Origin: Tabrizicola_A sp965284335 | GTDB taxonomy: Bacteria; Pseudomonadota; Alphaproteobacteria; Rhodobacterales; Rhodobacteraceae | Direction: 5' to 3' (one strand) | Length of the DNA: 64,000 bases | Assembly: GCF_965284335.1 (NCBI RefSeq) | Contig: NZ_OZ260076.1 | In this document: piece after piece, positions 1 to 8,099 of the stretch | Position numbering within the stretch: position 1 is the first letter of the stretch | How the letters are laid out: each line of letters opens with the position of its first letter | Translations under genes and position numbers: made by a program | Notes under the pieces: model-generated | Seen by the model: only the letters and a program-made list of their open reading frames with translations | Database searches by the model: none | Told to the model about the DNA's origin: nothing

Positions 1-1044
1 TCGGGGGATGGAAAAGGACGCTGGCAGGTCACCGGCCACCGCATCGCGCTGCGCCCCGTGGCCCAGCGCGCCGGACCCGAGGGGCAGCTTTCGCCCCTTG
101 TGCCGCCCGACGCCGATCTGTCGGCGCTGGTGGCCAAGGATGTTGCGCGGCTGCGCGCCCATGCGGCCCAGCCCGTCGGCCACACGCCCCATGCGCTGCA
201 CTCGTATTTCAGCCTGATCGGCCCCTGCCCGGTGCAAAACCTGCTGGCCGAATCTCAGGCGCGATATATTGCGCGCAGCCTCTCCCCCAGCTTGCCCGAG
301 GCAGACTGGCCCCTCTTGGTCGCCGTTGCCCCTTTCAAGGCAGGGGGGCGCGGCGGGCCATCGAATTATACCGACATCCCCCCCGGCCCGGTCAGCACAC
401 GCCATATCGCGGATCTTTACATCCACCCCAACTGCCCCGTTGCGCTGCGGATGACCGGGGCGGATCTGGCCGATTGGCTGGAACGCTCGGTCAGCCTTTA
501 TCACCAGATCACCCCCGGCAGCTGGGACAGCCCGCTGATCAACCCCGATTTTGCCCCCTATAACTTCGACATGATCCACGGGCTTTGCTATCGCATCGAC
601 CTGTCGCAGCCTGCGCGGTTTGACAGCTTTGGGCATCTGGTGAACCCCAGCGCCCGCCGCATCCGCGCCCTCAGCTACAAAGGCCAACCCCTGCGCGCGA
701 CCGACCGCTTTGTGCTGGCCACCAACAGCTATCGCGCCAGTGGCGGGGCGGGGTTTGCCGGCACCGATCCCGGCGCGATCTTGATCGAAGACGCTCGCCC
801 CCTGCGCCAAGTCCTAAACGACCATATCCGCGCGATGGGCCAGCTTGCCCCTGCTACCCCAACGCGGGCCGAGCGTCCAACCCAGTGGCAGGCCGATTGG
901 GGCTTTCTGCCCCTGCCCGGCACCTCGGTGATCTTCGACACCGGGCCGGGTGCGCGGCATCACCTGCCCACCCACCACCCCACCCGCCTTGAACCCTTGG
1001 GCCTGCAAGCCACCGGCTTTCTGCGCTTTCGCCTGCACCTGTGA
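1..1044 (+). CDS. 2',3'-cyclic-nucleotide 2'-phosphodiesterase/3'-nucleotidase, C-terminal part (5' end outside window)
   Basis: The reading frame is open from base 1 to the TGA at 1042-1044, giving 347 residues of a longer protein. The residues resemble the C-terminal 5'-nucleotidase domain of CpdB/UshA-type enzymes: NYTDIPPGPV, the block around DLYIHPNCPVALRMTGADLADWLERS, a YNFDMIHGLCYRIDLS segment and VLATNSYRASGG. That domain binds the nucleoside, while the metallophosphatase domain would lie upstream of the window. Family members are periplasmic and release nucleosides from 2',3'-cyclic nucleotides and 3'-nucleotides. A GTG at 58 could be mistaken for a start, but the frame is clearly open before it. 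The HAD phosphatase gene follows after 42 bases on the same strand. Confidence 0.8.
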   Translation, partial: SGDGKGRWQVTGHRIALRPVAQRAGPEGQLSPLVPPDADLSALVAKDVARLRAHAAQPVGHTPHALHSYFSLIGPCPVQNLLAESQARYIARSLSPSLPEADWPLLVAVAPFKAGGRGGPSNYTDIPPGPVSTRHIADLYIHPNCPVALRMTGADLADWLERSVSLYHQITPGSWDSPLINPDFAPYNFDMIHGLCYRIDLSQPARFDSFGHLVNPSARRIRALSYKGQPLRATDRFVLATNSYRASGGAGFAGTDPGAILIEDARPLRQVLNDHIRAMGQLAPATPTRAERPTQWQADWGFLPLPGTSVIFDTGPGARHHLPTHHPTRLEPLGLQATGFLRFRLHL

Positions 1045-1086
1045 TCGGCTAAGCCCCCGCCATCCCCGCGCACAGATGGACCCGCC

Positions 1087-1731
1087 ATGCCCTATGACGC
1101 CCTGCTCTTCGATCTTGACGGCACGCTGATCGACACCGAATCCGTCGCCATGGCCACCGGCATGGCCGCCTTTGCCGCCATGGGCCACCCGGTTGACGCC
1201 AGCTTCATGCAGCGGCTGGTCGGGGTTGATCTGCCCACCTCTGCCGCCATCATCTCGGCCGCCCACCCGCAGCTTGACCAAACCGGCCTGCAAGCCCATT
1301 GGCGCGCCGCCTTTGTGGCCGAGATCGACCGCGATCTGCCCCTCAAACCCGGCGCACTCGACATTCTGCACGCCCGCCATCGCCCCATGGCGCTGGTCAC
1401 CTCCTCGGGCCGCGACGAGGCGCATCACAAACTGCGCCGCACCGGGATTTATGACTGTTTCGACATCATCATCACCCTTGCCGATGTCACCACGCCCAAA
1501 CCCCACCCCCAACCCTATCTCTTGGCCGCCGAGCGGCTGGGCGTCGCCCCCAGCCGCTGCCTTGCCTTCGAAGACAGCGAAACCGGGGCCGAATCCGCCC
1601 ATCGCGCGGGCTGCACCGTGGTTCAAGTGCCCGATATCGGCACCGCCACGGGCCGCTGGGCGCATCACCTTGCCCGCGATCTGCGGCAGGGTGCTGCACT
1701 GGCGGGCCTGACCCGAGCCATACTTTCGTGA
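1087..1731 (+). CDS. HAD-superfamily hydrolase, beta-phosphoglucomutase/phosphatase type
   Basis: The protein is 214 residues with all four HAD motifs. Motif I is DLDGTLIDTE near residue 9, with the nucleophile Asp and the acid/base Asp two residues on. Motif II is TSSGR, motif III is the Lys of KPHPQPYL, and motif IV is FEDSETG. A helical cap lies between motifs I and II, as in subfamily IA enzymes such as beta-phosphoglucomutase and phosphoglycolate phosphatase. The cytoplasmic substrate is probably a small phosphorylated metabolite, but it cannot be told from sequence. The ATG at 1087 places the DxDGT motif at its usual N-terminal position. It lies 42 bases after the nucleotidase gene, so co-transcription is likely. 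Confidence 0.85.
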   Translation: MPYDALLFDLDGTLIDTESVAMATGMAAFAAMGHPVDASFMQRLVGVDLPTSAAIISAAHPQLDQTGLQAHWRAAFVAEIDRDLPLKPGALDILHARHRPMALVTSSGRDEAHHKLRRTGIYDCFDIIITLADVTTPKPHPQPYLLAAERLGVAPSRCLAFEDSETGAESAHRAGCTVVQVPDIGTATGRWAHHLARDLRQGAALAGLTRAILS

Positions 1732-1812
1732 CAAAATCCGAAACTTCTGCTTGATCCCTATCCTTTCGACAGCCATCCTCGCCTCGGTTTGGGGTAAAGC
1801 GGGGGGCTCATT

Positions 1813-3252
1813 ATGAGCAAGGCAATCGGCATCGGTGTTCTGGCGGTGGGGCTGTTCGGTTTGGGCTGGTGGGCGCACAGCCATCACGCCCCGCGCATCG
1901 AAAACCATGTGCGCCAATTGGCCCAAGATGCGGTGACAGGCACGATCCATGGCGCGACCGTCACCGTCTCGGGGCGCGACATTCACCTCAGCGGCATCGC
2001 CGACAGCCCAGCCGAGGCCGAGGCGCTGACAAACGCCCTGCGCGCCCTGCCCGCGCGCCGAACCGTGACCACCGATCTGACCGTTTTGGAAACCGTCAGC
2101 CCCTTCACCCTCACCGCCGATAAAACCGCTGATGCACTCACCGCCACCGGACACATCCCGACCGAGGCGCTGCGCACCACGCTGGCCCCCACCTTGGGCG
2201 ACAGCGCGGCAGGCTTGGTGCTGGCCTCGGGCGCGCCGCAAGGCTGGGGCGATCTGGCATCAGCCGGGCTTGCCGCCTTGGGCCATATGACCACCGGCAC
2301 GCTCAGCCTGTCAGACAGCACGCTGACGCTCACAGGTCAGGCCAACACCCCGGTTGAGGGTGCCGCAATCACCGCCGCCCTCGCCGCCCTGCCCGCCGGG
2401 CAGGTGACAAAAGATATCACCCTCTTGGATGACGGCACAGCGCCGGCATGGACGCTGGACTATAGCGCCAGCACCGGGGCCACAGCGGCGGGCAAATTGC
2501 CCAAAGGTCTGGATCTGGCCAGCATCGCCACCGCCATGGGCCTTGGCAGCATCGGCGGCACCATCACCACCGCGCTGATGGGCGACACGGCAGACGCCAG
2601 CCCCTTTGCCGCGCTGAAAGACTGGATCGGCCAGATCGAAACCTTGGCCTATGCCCGCGACGGCAATGGCGAAACCCTCGCCATCGGCGTGCAGGCCGGG
2701 GTGGACAGCGCCGCCCTGCAAACCGCCATGGCAGGCGCATTTTCCGGGGCCGATGTGGCGGTCACCACCATCACCGCCAGCGGCGAAAACGGCGCGCGGC
2801 GCAACAATGCCGCCACCGGGGCGGATGAACGCTTTATGGGCGGCTATTGGCTGGCCGTGCCAGAGGTGGATCTGTCCCTTGCAGGCTGCCAATCGGCGGC
2901 TGAAACCGTGCTCACCTCGGGCACGATTAATTTCGTCACCGGCTCAGATCAGCTTGACGCCTCAGCCCTGCGCGTCATCAACGATCTGGCCGCCATCATG
3001 GCGCGCTGCGCCGAAGAGGCCGGGCTCAAGGCGCTCATTGGCGGGCATACCGACAATGTCGGTGATCAGGCCGCCAACCTTGGCCTTTCCCAGCGCCGCG
3101 CCACCGCCGTGCGCCGCGAGATGATCGCGCGCGGGGTGCCGCCTGCCGCCTTGCGCGCCGTGGGCTTTGGCGATGCCCAGCCGATTGCCGACAACACCAC
3201 CGACACCGGCCGCGCCGCCAACCGGCGCACCACGATTGAATGGTCTGAATGA
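1813..3252 (+). CDS. OmpA-family protein with BON-like repeats
   Basis: The protein is 479 residues. An N-terminal hydrophobic segment (about residues 4-21) followed by WWAHSHH acts as a signal anchor. About 330 residues of alternating Gly/Ala/Thr-rich sequence follow, with repeated BON-like units (VTVSGRDIHLSGIADSPAEAEAL, then SLSDSTLTLTGQANTPVEGAA). The C-terminal 110 residues are a peptidoglycan-binding OmpA domain: GGHTDNVGDQAANLGLSQRRA, a GFGD turn and the closing GRAANRRTTIEW. Such proteins tie the envelope to peptidoglycan. The next gene starts 27 bases downstream and is also membrane-anchored, so the two probably form an envelope operon. Confidence 0.88.
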   Translation: MSKAIGIGVLAVGLFGLGWWAHSHHAPRIENHVRQLAQDAVTGTIHGATVTVSGRDIHLSGIADSPAEAEALTNALRALPARRTVTTDLTVLETVSPFTLTADKTADALTATGHIPTEALRTTLAPTLGDSAAGLVLASGAPQGWGDLASAGLAALGHMTTGTLSLSDSTLTLTGQANTPVEGAAITAALAALPAGQVTKDITLLDDGTAPAWTLDYSASTGATAAGKLPKGLDLASIATAMGLGSIGGTITTALMGDTADASPFAALKDWIGQIETLAYARDGNGETLAIGVQAGVDSAALQTAMAGAFSGADVAVTTITASGENGARRNNAATGADERFMGGYWLAVPEVDLSLAGCQSAAETVLTSGTINFVTGSDQLDASALRVINDLAAIMARCAEEAGLKALIGGHTDNVGDQAANLGLSQRRATAVRREMIARGVPPAALRAVGFGDAQPIADNTTDTGRAANRRTTIEWSE

Positions 3253-3279
3253 CCAACCCACAGGATTAAGGAGTAAGGC

Positions 3280-4074
3280 ATGTTTCAACGTTGGGGTTTT
3301 CTTTTGGGCGAAATCTGGCTTTTGCTGCTGCTTGCAACCCTTCTCGGGCTTTTGGCGGGCTGGCTGATCTGGGGCCGAACCAGCGCCAGCACCGACACAG
3401 CCGAGGCCGACCGCCTGCGCGCCGAGCTTGACCGCTGCACCGCCAAAGGCCGCGATCAATCCGCCCGCATCACCGCACTTGAATCTGACATCGCAGCGGC
3501 AAAATCCACCGCCACCAGCGACGCGGCCAAGGCAGAGAGTGCAAAGGCTGAGGCCGCAAAGGCAGAGGCCGCAAAGGTTGCCGCAGCCAAAGCCGAGGCT
3601 GCCAAAGCAGAGACGGCCCAAGCTGACGCCGCAAAAGCAGAGGCGGCAAAGACTGCCTCCACCAAATCCGCCGCTTCAAAACCCACCGCCAGACCCTCTG
3701 CCGCGCAATCCACGACAGCAGCGGCACCAACAGCAGCAACCACGACACCACCCGCCAAAGCCGCCGCACCCAAACCCGCCGCCCCCAAACCCACCCCCAG
3801 CGCGGCTGACAAACCAAAAAGTCTGACCAAGGCCCGCAACGACGCGCCCGATGATCTGAAACTCATCAAAGGCATCGGCCCCAAACTGGAACAGCTCTGC
3901 CACAAGCTCGGCTATTTCCACTTTGACCAGATCGCCGCATGGACGGCGAAAGAGATCGCTTGGGTCGATGACAACCTCGAAGGCTTCAAAGGCCGCGTGA
4001 CACGCGACGAATGGGTGGCCCAAGCGCGCGACCTGATGAACGGCGCAGCCCCCCGTCCGGGTGGCGAAGGCTGA
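3280..4074 (+). CDS. Membrane-anchored Ala/Lys-rich protein with C-terminal helix-hairpin-helix domain
   Basis: The protein is 264 residues. One transmembrane helix (about residues 7-30) is followed by a charged coiled-coil stretch, then a low-complexity region of repeated KAEAAK-type units (about residues 80-125) and a Pro/Ala/Lys/Thr-rich linker. The last 70 residues form a compact domain beginning DDLKLIKGIGPKLEQLCHKLG. This is a helix-hairpin-helix signature of the kind found in many proteobacterial proteins of unknown role and some NuoE-like fusions. A strong ribosome site (AAGGAG) precedes the ATG at 3280. The long spacer could place the HhH domain well away from the membrane. Function is unknown; DNA or protein binding by the HhH domain is inference. 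Confidence 0.75.
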   Translation: MFQRWGFLLGEIWLLLLLATLLGLLAGWLIWGRTSASTDTAEADRLRAELDRCTAKGRDQSARITALESDIAAAKSTATSDAAKAESAKAEAAKAEAAKVAAAKAEAAKAETAQADAAKAEAAKTASTKSAASKPTARPSAAQSTTAAAPTAATTTPPAKAAAPKPAAPKPTPSAADKPKSLTKARNDAPDDLKLIKGIGPKLEQLCHKLGYFHFDQIAAWTAKEIAWVDDNLEGFKGRVTRDEWVAQARDLMNGAAPRPGGEG

Positions 4075-4098
4075 AGGCCCCCCACCGCGTGGCGCAAC

Positions 4099-4127
4099 AA
4101 AAAGCCCCCAAATCCGGGTGGCTTTTT
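4099..4127. terminator. Rho-independent terminator
   Basis: The arms AAAAAGCC (4099-4106) and GGCTTTTT (4120-4127) flank a further C-rich/G-rich pair. The stem has a T-run on the + strand and, by symmetry, on the - strand. It lies just after the HhH gene and before the convergent TerB-like gene, so it could serve both. Confidence 0.8.
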
Positions 4128-4256
4128 CATGGCCTTTCACGCCAAAAGCCGCTCATCATCCCGCGCCAGACGCTGTCGGGACGGATACCCGACGCGAACC
4201 CGACAAAGACCAGACGCAAACCCGACGCCCAAAACAGGCGTCAAACGGCTGATCCG

Positions 4257-4676
4257 TTACGGCGTCATATGCCGCACCCGCGCGCCCCATTCGATTGCCG
4301 CCGCATGAAGCCGGTCGATCCCCAACTCCTCGCGCACCTCTTCCAACATCTGCAATTCCACCTGACTGTGGTTGCCATCCGCCGTCACCACATCACAGGC
4401 CAAGGCATAGGCTGTCTCATTCAACCGCTCGGGCAAGGCGTCGCGGATCAGGCCGAAAAGCGCGTCCAAACCGTCTTCTTCTTCAAATAAATCAAAGACA
4501 ACCTGACTGACGCGACGGATCCGGTCAGCATCATAATCGGCAAAAACCGGCATATGATTGACCATGCGCTGAATGGCCACCAGCTCGGCGGTGCGGATAT
4601 TCTGGTCGCTGGCACTGGCCGCCACCATCACCGCAACCAAGGCATCTTGTGCCGACATCGGCGCCGTATCAGACAT
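4257..4676 (-). CDS. TerB-family (tellurite-resistance-like) protein
   Basis: The protein is 139 residues, acidic and all-helical. Its pattern resembles TerB-like domains: DALVAVMVAASASDQNIRTAELVAIQRMV, then TAYALACDVVTADGNHSQVELQMLEEVREELG. Each half carries an EF-hand-like turn with acidic residues (SDQNI and ADGNHSQVE), matching the known two-fold structure of the family, which binds metal ions. In isolated copies like this one the role is generally unknown, and there is no ter operon nearby. It is divergent from lysK with 110 bases between the two starts. Confidence 0.75.
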   Translation of the reverse strand: MSDTAPMSAQDALVAVMVAASASDQNIRTAELVAIQRMVNHMPVFADYDADRIRRVSQVVFDLFEEEDGLDALFGLIRDALPERLNETAYALACDVVTADGNHSQVELQMLEEVREELGIDRLHAAAIEWGARVRHMTP

Positions 4677-4786
4677 GAGTTATTCCCTTTGCATCTGCGG
4701 CGAGATTATTGACGGCCCGCGCCCATGGCAATATGGCACAATGAACCGCCAGATATCGGATTTCGGCGGCGTTTGAGGATCTGACC

Positions 4787-6373
4787 ATGACCGCACTCCG
4801 TGATGCCGCGATGACGTCGAAAGCCTGGCCCTTCGAAGAAGCACGCGCCGTTCTCAAACGCTATGAAAAGAAAGACCCTGAAAAGGGTTACGTCCTTTTT
4901 GAAACCGGCTATGGCCCCTCGGGTCTGCCCCATATCGGCACCTTCGGCGAGGTGGCGCGCACCACCATGATCCGCCGCGCGTTTGAGGTGATCTCGGACA
5001 TCCCGACGCGGCTGATCTGCTTTTCCGACGATGTCGACGGTATGCGCAAAGTGCCCGAAAACGTGCCGCAACAGGACATGCTGCGCCAGCACATGCAAAA
5101 ACCGCTCACCTCGGTGCCCGACCCTTATGGCCAATTCGACAGCTTTGGCGGCCACAACAACGCCATGCTGCGCCGGTTCCTGGACACCTTCGGCTTTGAA
5201 TATGAATTCATCAGCGCCACCGAGTTCTACAAGTCTGGCCGCTTCGATGACACCCTGCGCCTTGCCGCCGAACGCTATGATGCCATTATGAAAATCATGA
5301 TGGCGAGCCTTCGCGAGGAGCGCCAGCAGACCTATTCCTGCTTCCTGCCGATCCACCCCGAAACCGGCCGCGTCCTCTATGTGCCGATGAAACATGTGGA
5401 TGCGAAGAACCACACCATCACCTTCGACGATGAGGACGGCCGCGAATGGACGCTGCCGGTGACGGGCGGCCATGTCAAACTGCAATGGAAGCCCGATTTC
5501 GGCGCCCGCTGGGCCGCGCTGGATGTGGACTTTGAGATGTATGGCAAAGACCATTCCACCAACACGCCGATCTATGACGGCATCTGCGAGGTTCTGGGCG
5601 GGCGCAAACCCAACCATATGACCTATGAGCTTTTCCTCGACGATCAGGGCCAGAAGATTTCAAAGTCAAAGGGCAATGGCCTGACCATCGACGAATGGCT
5701 GAGCTATGCTGCCACCGAAAGCCTATCTTACTTCATGTATCAAAAGCCAAAAACCGCCAAGCGGATGCATTTCGATGTGATCCCGCGCGCGGTGGATGAA
5801 TACCACCAGCAGCTGCGCGCCTACCCGACGCAAGATGTGGTCGGTCAGGTGAACAACCCCGTCTGGCACATTCACCACGGGAACCCGCCCGCGTCGAAAA
5901 TGGTGGTGCCCTTCTCGATGCTTCTGAACCTGGCTTCTGTTGCCGGGGCCAAGGATGCCAAGGGCTTGTGGGGCTTTATCAAACGCTACGCCCCCGATGC
6001 CTCGCCCGAAGCCAACCCCGATCTCGACGCCGCCGCAGGCTTTGCCGTGCGCTATTTCGCCGACAAGATCGCGCCGACACGGGTGTTCCGCCTGCCCACC
6101 GATCAGGAACGCGCCGCGATCGAGGACCTGCGCGCCCGGCTTGTCGCATGGGACGGCGGGCTGGATGACGAGGCCCTGCAATCCATGGTCTTTGCCGTGG
6201 GCAAGGACCACGGGTTCGAGCCGCTGCGCGACTGGTTCAAGGCTCTCTATGAGGTGCTTTTGGGCGCCTCGGAAGGCCCGCGCTTTGGCGGGTTCATCGC
6301 GCTTTACGGCGTTGAAGAGACCATCGCGCTGATCGACAAGGGGCTGTCGGGCGCGCTGATCGCCAAAGCCTAA
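4787..6373 (+). CDS. lysK: Lysine--tRNA ligase, class I
   Basis: The protein is 528 residues, the usual length for class I LysRS. It has the class I signatures: GYGPSGLPHIGTFGEV near residue 43 (the HIGH motif, here HIGT) and ISKSKGNG near residue 291 (the KMSKS loop). It charges tRNA-Lys with lysine in the cytoplasm. Class I LysRS is typical of archaea and of alphaproteobacteria, whereas most bacteria use an unrelated class II enzyme, so this gene supports the taxonomic reading. The ATG at 4787 follows GAGGA at a suitable distance; a second in-frame ATG eight codons later is possible. Confidence 0.95.
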   Translation: MTALRDAAMTSKAWPFEEARAVLKRYEKKDPEKGYVLFETGYGPSGLPHIGTFGEVARTTMIRRAFEVISDIPTRLICFSDDVDGMRKVPENVPQQDMLRQHMQKPLTSVPDPYGQFDSFGGHNNAMLRRFLDTFGFEYEFISATEFYKSGRFDDTLRLAAERYDAIMKIMMASLREERQQTYSCFLPIHPETGRVLYVPMKHVDAKNHTITFDDEDGREWTLPVTGGHVKLQWKPDFGARWAALDVDFEMYGKDHSTNTPIYDGICEVLGGRKPNHMTYELFLDDQGQKISKSKGNGLTIDEWLSYAATESLSYFMYQKPKTAKRMHFDVIPRAVDEYHQQLRAYPTQDVVGQVNNPVWHIHHGNPPASKMVVPFSMLLNLASVAGAKDAKGLWGFIKRYAPDASPEANPDLDAAAGFAVRYFADKIAPTRVFRLPTDQERAAIEDLRARLVAWDGGLDDEALQSMVFAVGKDHGFEPLRDWFKALYEVLLGASEGPRFGGFIALYGVEETIALIDKGLSGALIAKA

Positions 6374-6459
6374 AAATCATGGCCGGGGGGCCTATGCGCC
6401 CCCGTCCTTTCCTTTTTGGTAACCGCGCTATGTTTTTCTCTCATCAGAGGGAGGTTTCC

Positions 6460-6849
6460 ATGCGCGCATTGCTTGCCTGTCTGTTTCTTGCCTTTCCTGC
6501 CACCGCGCAGGAGGCGCCGATTCAATCCACCATCGAGCGGCAGTTGCAGGCCTTTCAGGCCGATGATTTCGCCACCGCCTTCACCTTCGCCTCGCCCAAT
6601 ATCAAGGGCATCTTCGGCAACCCCGAAAACTTTGGCCGCATGGTGACCCAAGGCTATCCGATGGTGCACCGCCCCGGCGCGGTGAAAATGCTGGAACTGC
6701 GTGAGGTGTCAGGCCTGCTGTGGCAGCGCGTGATGATCACCGACCAGATGGGGCGCACGCATCTTCTGGATTATCAGATGATCGAGACGCCCGAGGGCTG
6801 GCAGATCAACGGGGTTCAGGTTCTGCGGGGCGAGGGCCTAGGGGCCTGA
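6460..6849 (+). CDS. Secreted protein of DUF4864 type
   Basis: The protein is 129 residues. The ATG at 6460 follows AGAGGGAGG and opens a clear signal peptide (MRALLACLFLAFPATAQE, cleavage after AQ). The body has the NTF2-like pattern of DUF4864: IERQLQAFQADDFATAFTFASPNIKGIFGNPENFGRMVTQGYPMVHRP, then YQMIETPEGWQINGVQVL. These small periplasmic proteins are common in Rhodobacterales and have no assigned function. An upstream in-frame ATG at 6379 would bury the signal sequence and is less likely. Confidence 0.8.
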   Translation: MRALLACLFLAFPATAQEAPIQSTIERQLQAFQADDFATAFTFASPNIKGIFGNPENFGRMVTQGYPMVHRPGAVKMLELREVSGLLWQRVMITDQMGRTHLLDYQMIETPEGWQINGVQVLRGEGLGA

Positions 6850-6861
6850 GGGCGCAAAGAT

Positions 6862-6928
6862 GAGTATTTGGAAAGGCGCAAATCCAAGAAACCGCGCGCC
6901 TTTCGATTTGCGCCTTTTCAAAATACTC
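6862..6928. terminator. Long palindrome of the GAGTATTT repeat class, likely bidirectional terminator
   Basis: The arms at 6862-6884 (beginning GAGTATTTGGAAAGGCGC) and 6905-6928 (ending CAAAATACTC) are almost perfect reverse complements about 23 bases long, with a 20-base loop. The element lies between two convergent genes. Its GAGTATTT edge matches another copy near 14602. Confidence 0.75.
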
Positions 6929-7000
6929 CGGGGTTTGCCATTGGGATCGCCATTGGTCCGAGATACCAATGGCATGGGGGTGGAACCCCGGGGGCGGGGA

Positions 7001-7528
7001 CTATGCACCCTTGGGGCGATGGGCCTTGATAATGCTCGGGTCCGTCTCGATCCGGGCTGCGCCGATGAGGTCAAGGCAATAGGGCACGGCGGCAAACACG
7101 GCCTCAAGGCTGGTCGAGATGGCGTTCGGGCTGCCGGGCAGGGTGATGATCAGCGTGCGGCCCCGCACGCCTGCGCCTTGGCGTGACAGGATCGCGGTCG
7201 CCACCACCTTGCCATTGGCCGCGCGCATCGCCTCGCCAAAGCCGGGCAGGTCAAAGGTGATGACATCGGCCATCGCCTCGGGCGTCTGGTCGCGGGGAGA
7301 GGGGCCCGTGCCGCCGGTGGCAAGGATCAGACCGGCCCCCCATGTGTCGGCCAGATCGGTCAGCGCGGCGGCCACCTCGGCGCGGCCATCAGGGGTGATG
7401 CGGCGGTGGATGTCCACCGGCGTGGTGATAACACGGCGCAGCCAATCCTCGCAGGCCGGGCCGCCCCGATCTTCGTATTCGCCGCGCGCCGCGCGGTCCG
7501 AGACGGTGAGAATCGCGATCTTGGCCAT
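7001..7528 (-). CDS. moaB: Molybdenum cofactor biosynthesis protein, MoaB/Mog family
   Basis: The protein is 175 residues. Family marks are AKIAILTVSDRAARGEYEDRGGP at the N-terminus, ATGGTGPSPRDQTPEA (the TGGTG molybdopterin-binding loop) and RQGAGVRGRTLIITLPGSPNA. MoaB/Mog proteins adenylylate molybdopterin before metal insertion; some MoaB copies are inactive. The start at 7528 is chosen because the preceding in-frame residues do not match the family and GGAGC lies just upstream. It follows the phosphatase gene by 19 bases on the same strand, so the two probably share a transcript. Confidence 0.85.
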   Translation of the reverse strand: MAKIAILTVSDRAARGEYEDRGGPACEDWLRRVITTPVDIHRRITPDGRAEVAAALTDLADTWGAGLILATGGTGPSPRDQTPEAMADVITFDLPGFGEAMRAANGKVVATAILSRQGAGVRGRTLIITLPGSPNAISTSLEAVFAAVPYCLDLIGAARIETDPSIIKAHRPKGA

Positions 7529-7547
7529 GGAAAGCTCCTGTCTTTTC

Positions 7548-8036
7548 TTAGGTTTGGGGCTGATGGTCGGGCATTTCAAGCCCCATCGCCCAGCGCATCT
7601 GCGCCTTGGTCTCCACCGCACAGGGCCGGGCCGCGCGCAGGCGGGTCAGGGCGGGTTCGGGCGGCTCGCCCGCCTCGATCATCAGCCGCAGCGCGATCAT
7701 GCCCGACCGGCCACAGCCCCCCATGCAATGGACCAAAACCCGGGGGCTCGCCCGCAAACGGGCAGACATCGCTGGCCAATCGCGGCGCAGGGCCGCTGGG
7801 GGCGTGCCGAAATCCGGGATCGGCAGGTGGAGCCAGTCCACCCCCGCCGCCGCCAGATCGGCGGGCAGGCCCGCCGCCCCCCGCGCGGCCAGCTCGCCCG
7901 TCTCGGCCAGTGTCACCACCAGACCGGGCCGCCAGGCCAGCACCGCTGCGAGATCGCCCGCATAATCGCCCGTCCGCCCCGGCATCGGGCACAGGCCAAG
8001 CGCCCCGCCCGGCACCTCAATCTCTGCCACCTGCAT
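7548..8036 (-). CDS. Dual-specificity/tyrosine protein phosphatase-like protein
   Basis: The protein is 162 residues. The active-site loop HCMGGCGRSG (H103, C104, R110) is an intact HCX5R signature. PDFGTP (D75) fits the general-acid loop of CDKN3/dual-specificity-type phosphatases. It would dephosphorylate Tyr/Ser/Thr residues or other phosphate esters in the cytoplasm; the substrate is unknown. An ATG at 8036 gives a compact single-domain protein. Its 5' end faces dnaX across 63 bases, so the two promoters overlap in a small divergent region. It is upstream of moaB. Confidence 0.78.
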   Translation of the reverse strand: MQVAEIEVPGGALGLCPMPGRTGDYAGDLAAVLAWRPGLVVTLAETGELAARGAAGLPADLAAAGVDWLHLPIPDFGTPPAALRRDWPAMSARLRASPRVLVHCMGGCGRSGMIALRLMIEAGEPPEPALTRLRAARPCAVETKAQMRWAMGLEMPDHQPQT

Positions 8037-8099
8037 CGCCAGTTTACCTTGTCCCCCCAAGCGCCTAGTCTTCACACCACACGAATCCCGCGAGGCAAG

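Noticed and set aside
4145..4256. Repeated ACCCGAC units after the HhH gene
   Set aside because: Three loosely spaced copies with irregular gaps, no palindromic form; not enough for a CRISPR or a defined repeat.
7119..8099. A 327-codon upstream extension of the dnaX frame
   Set aside because: It runs antisense over the moaB-like and phosphatase genes and lacks homology; DnaX similarity begins at the ATG at 8100.
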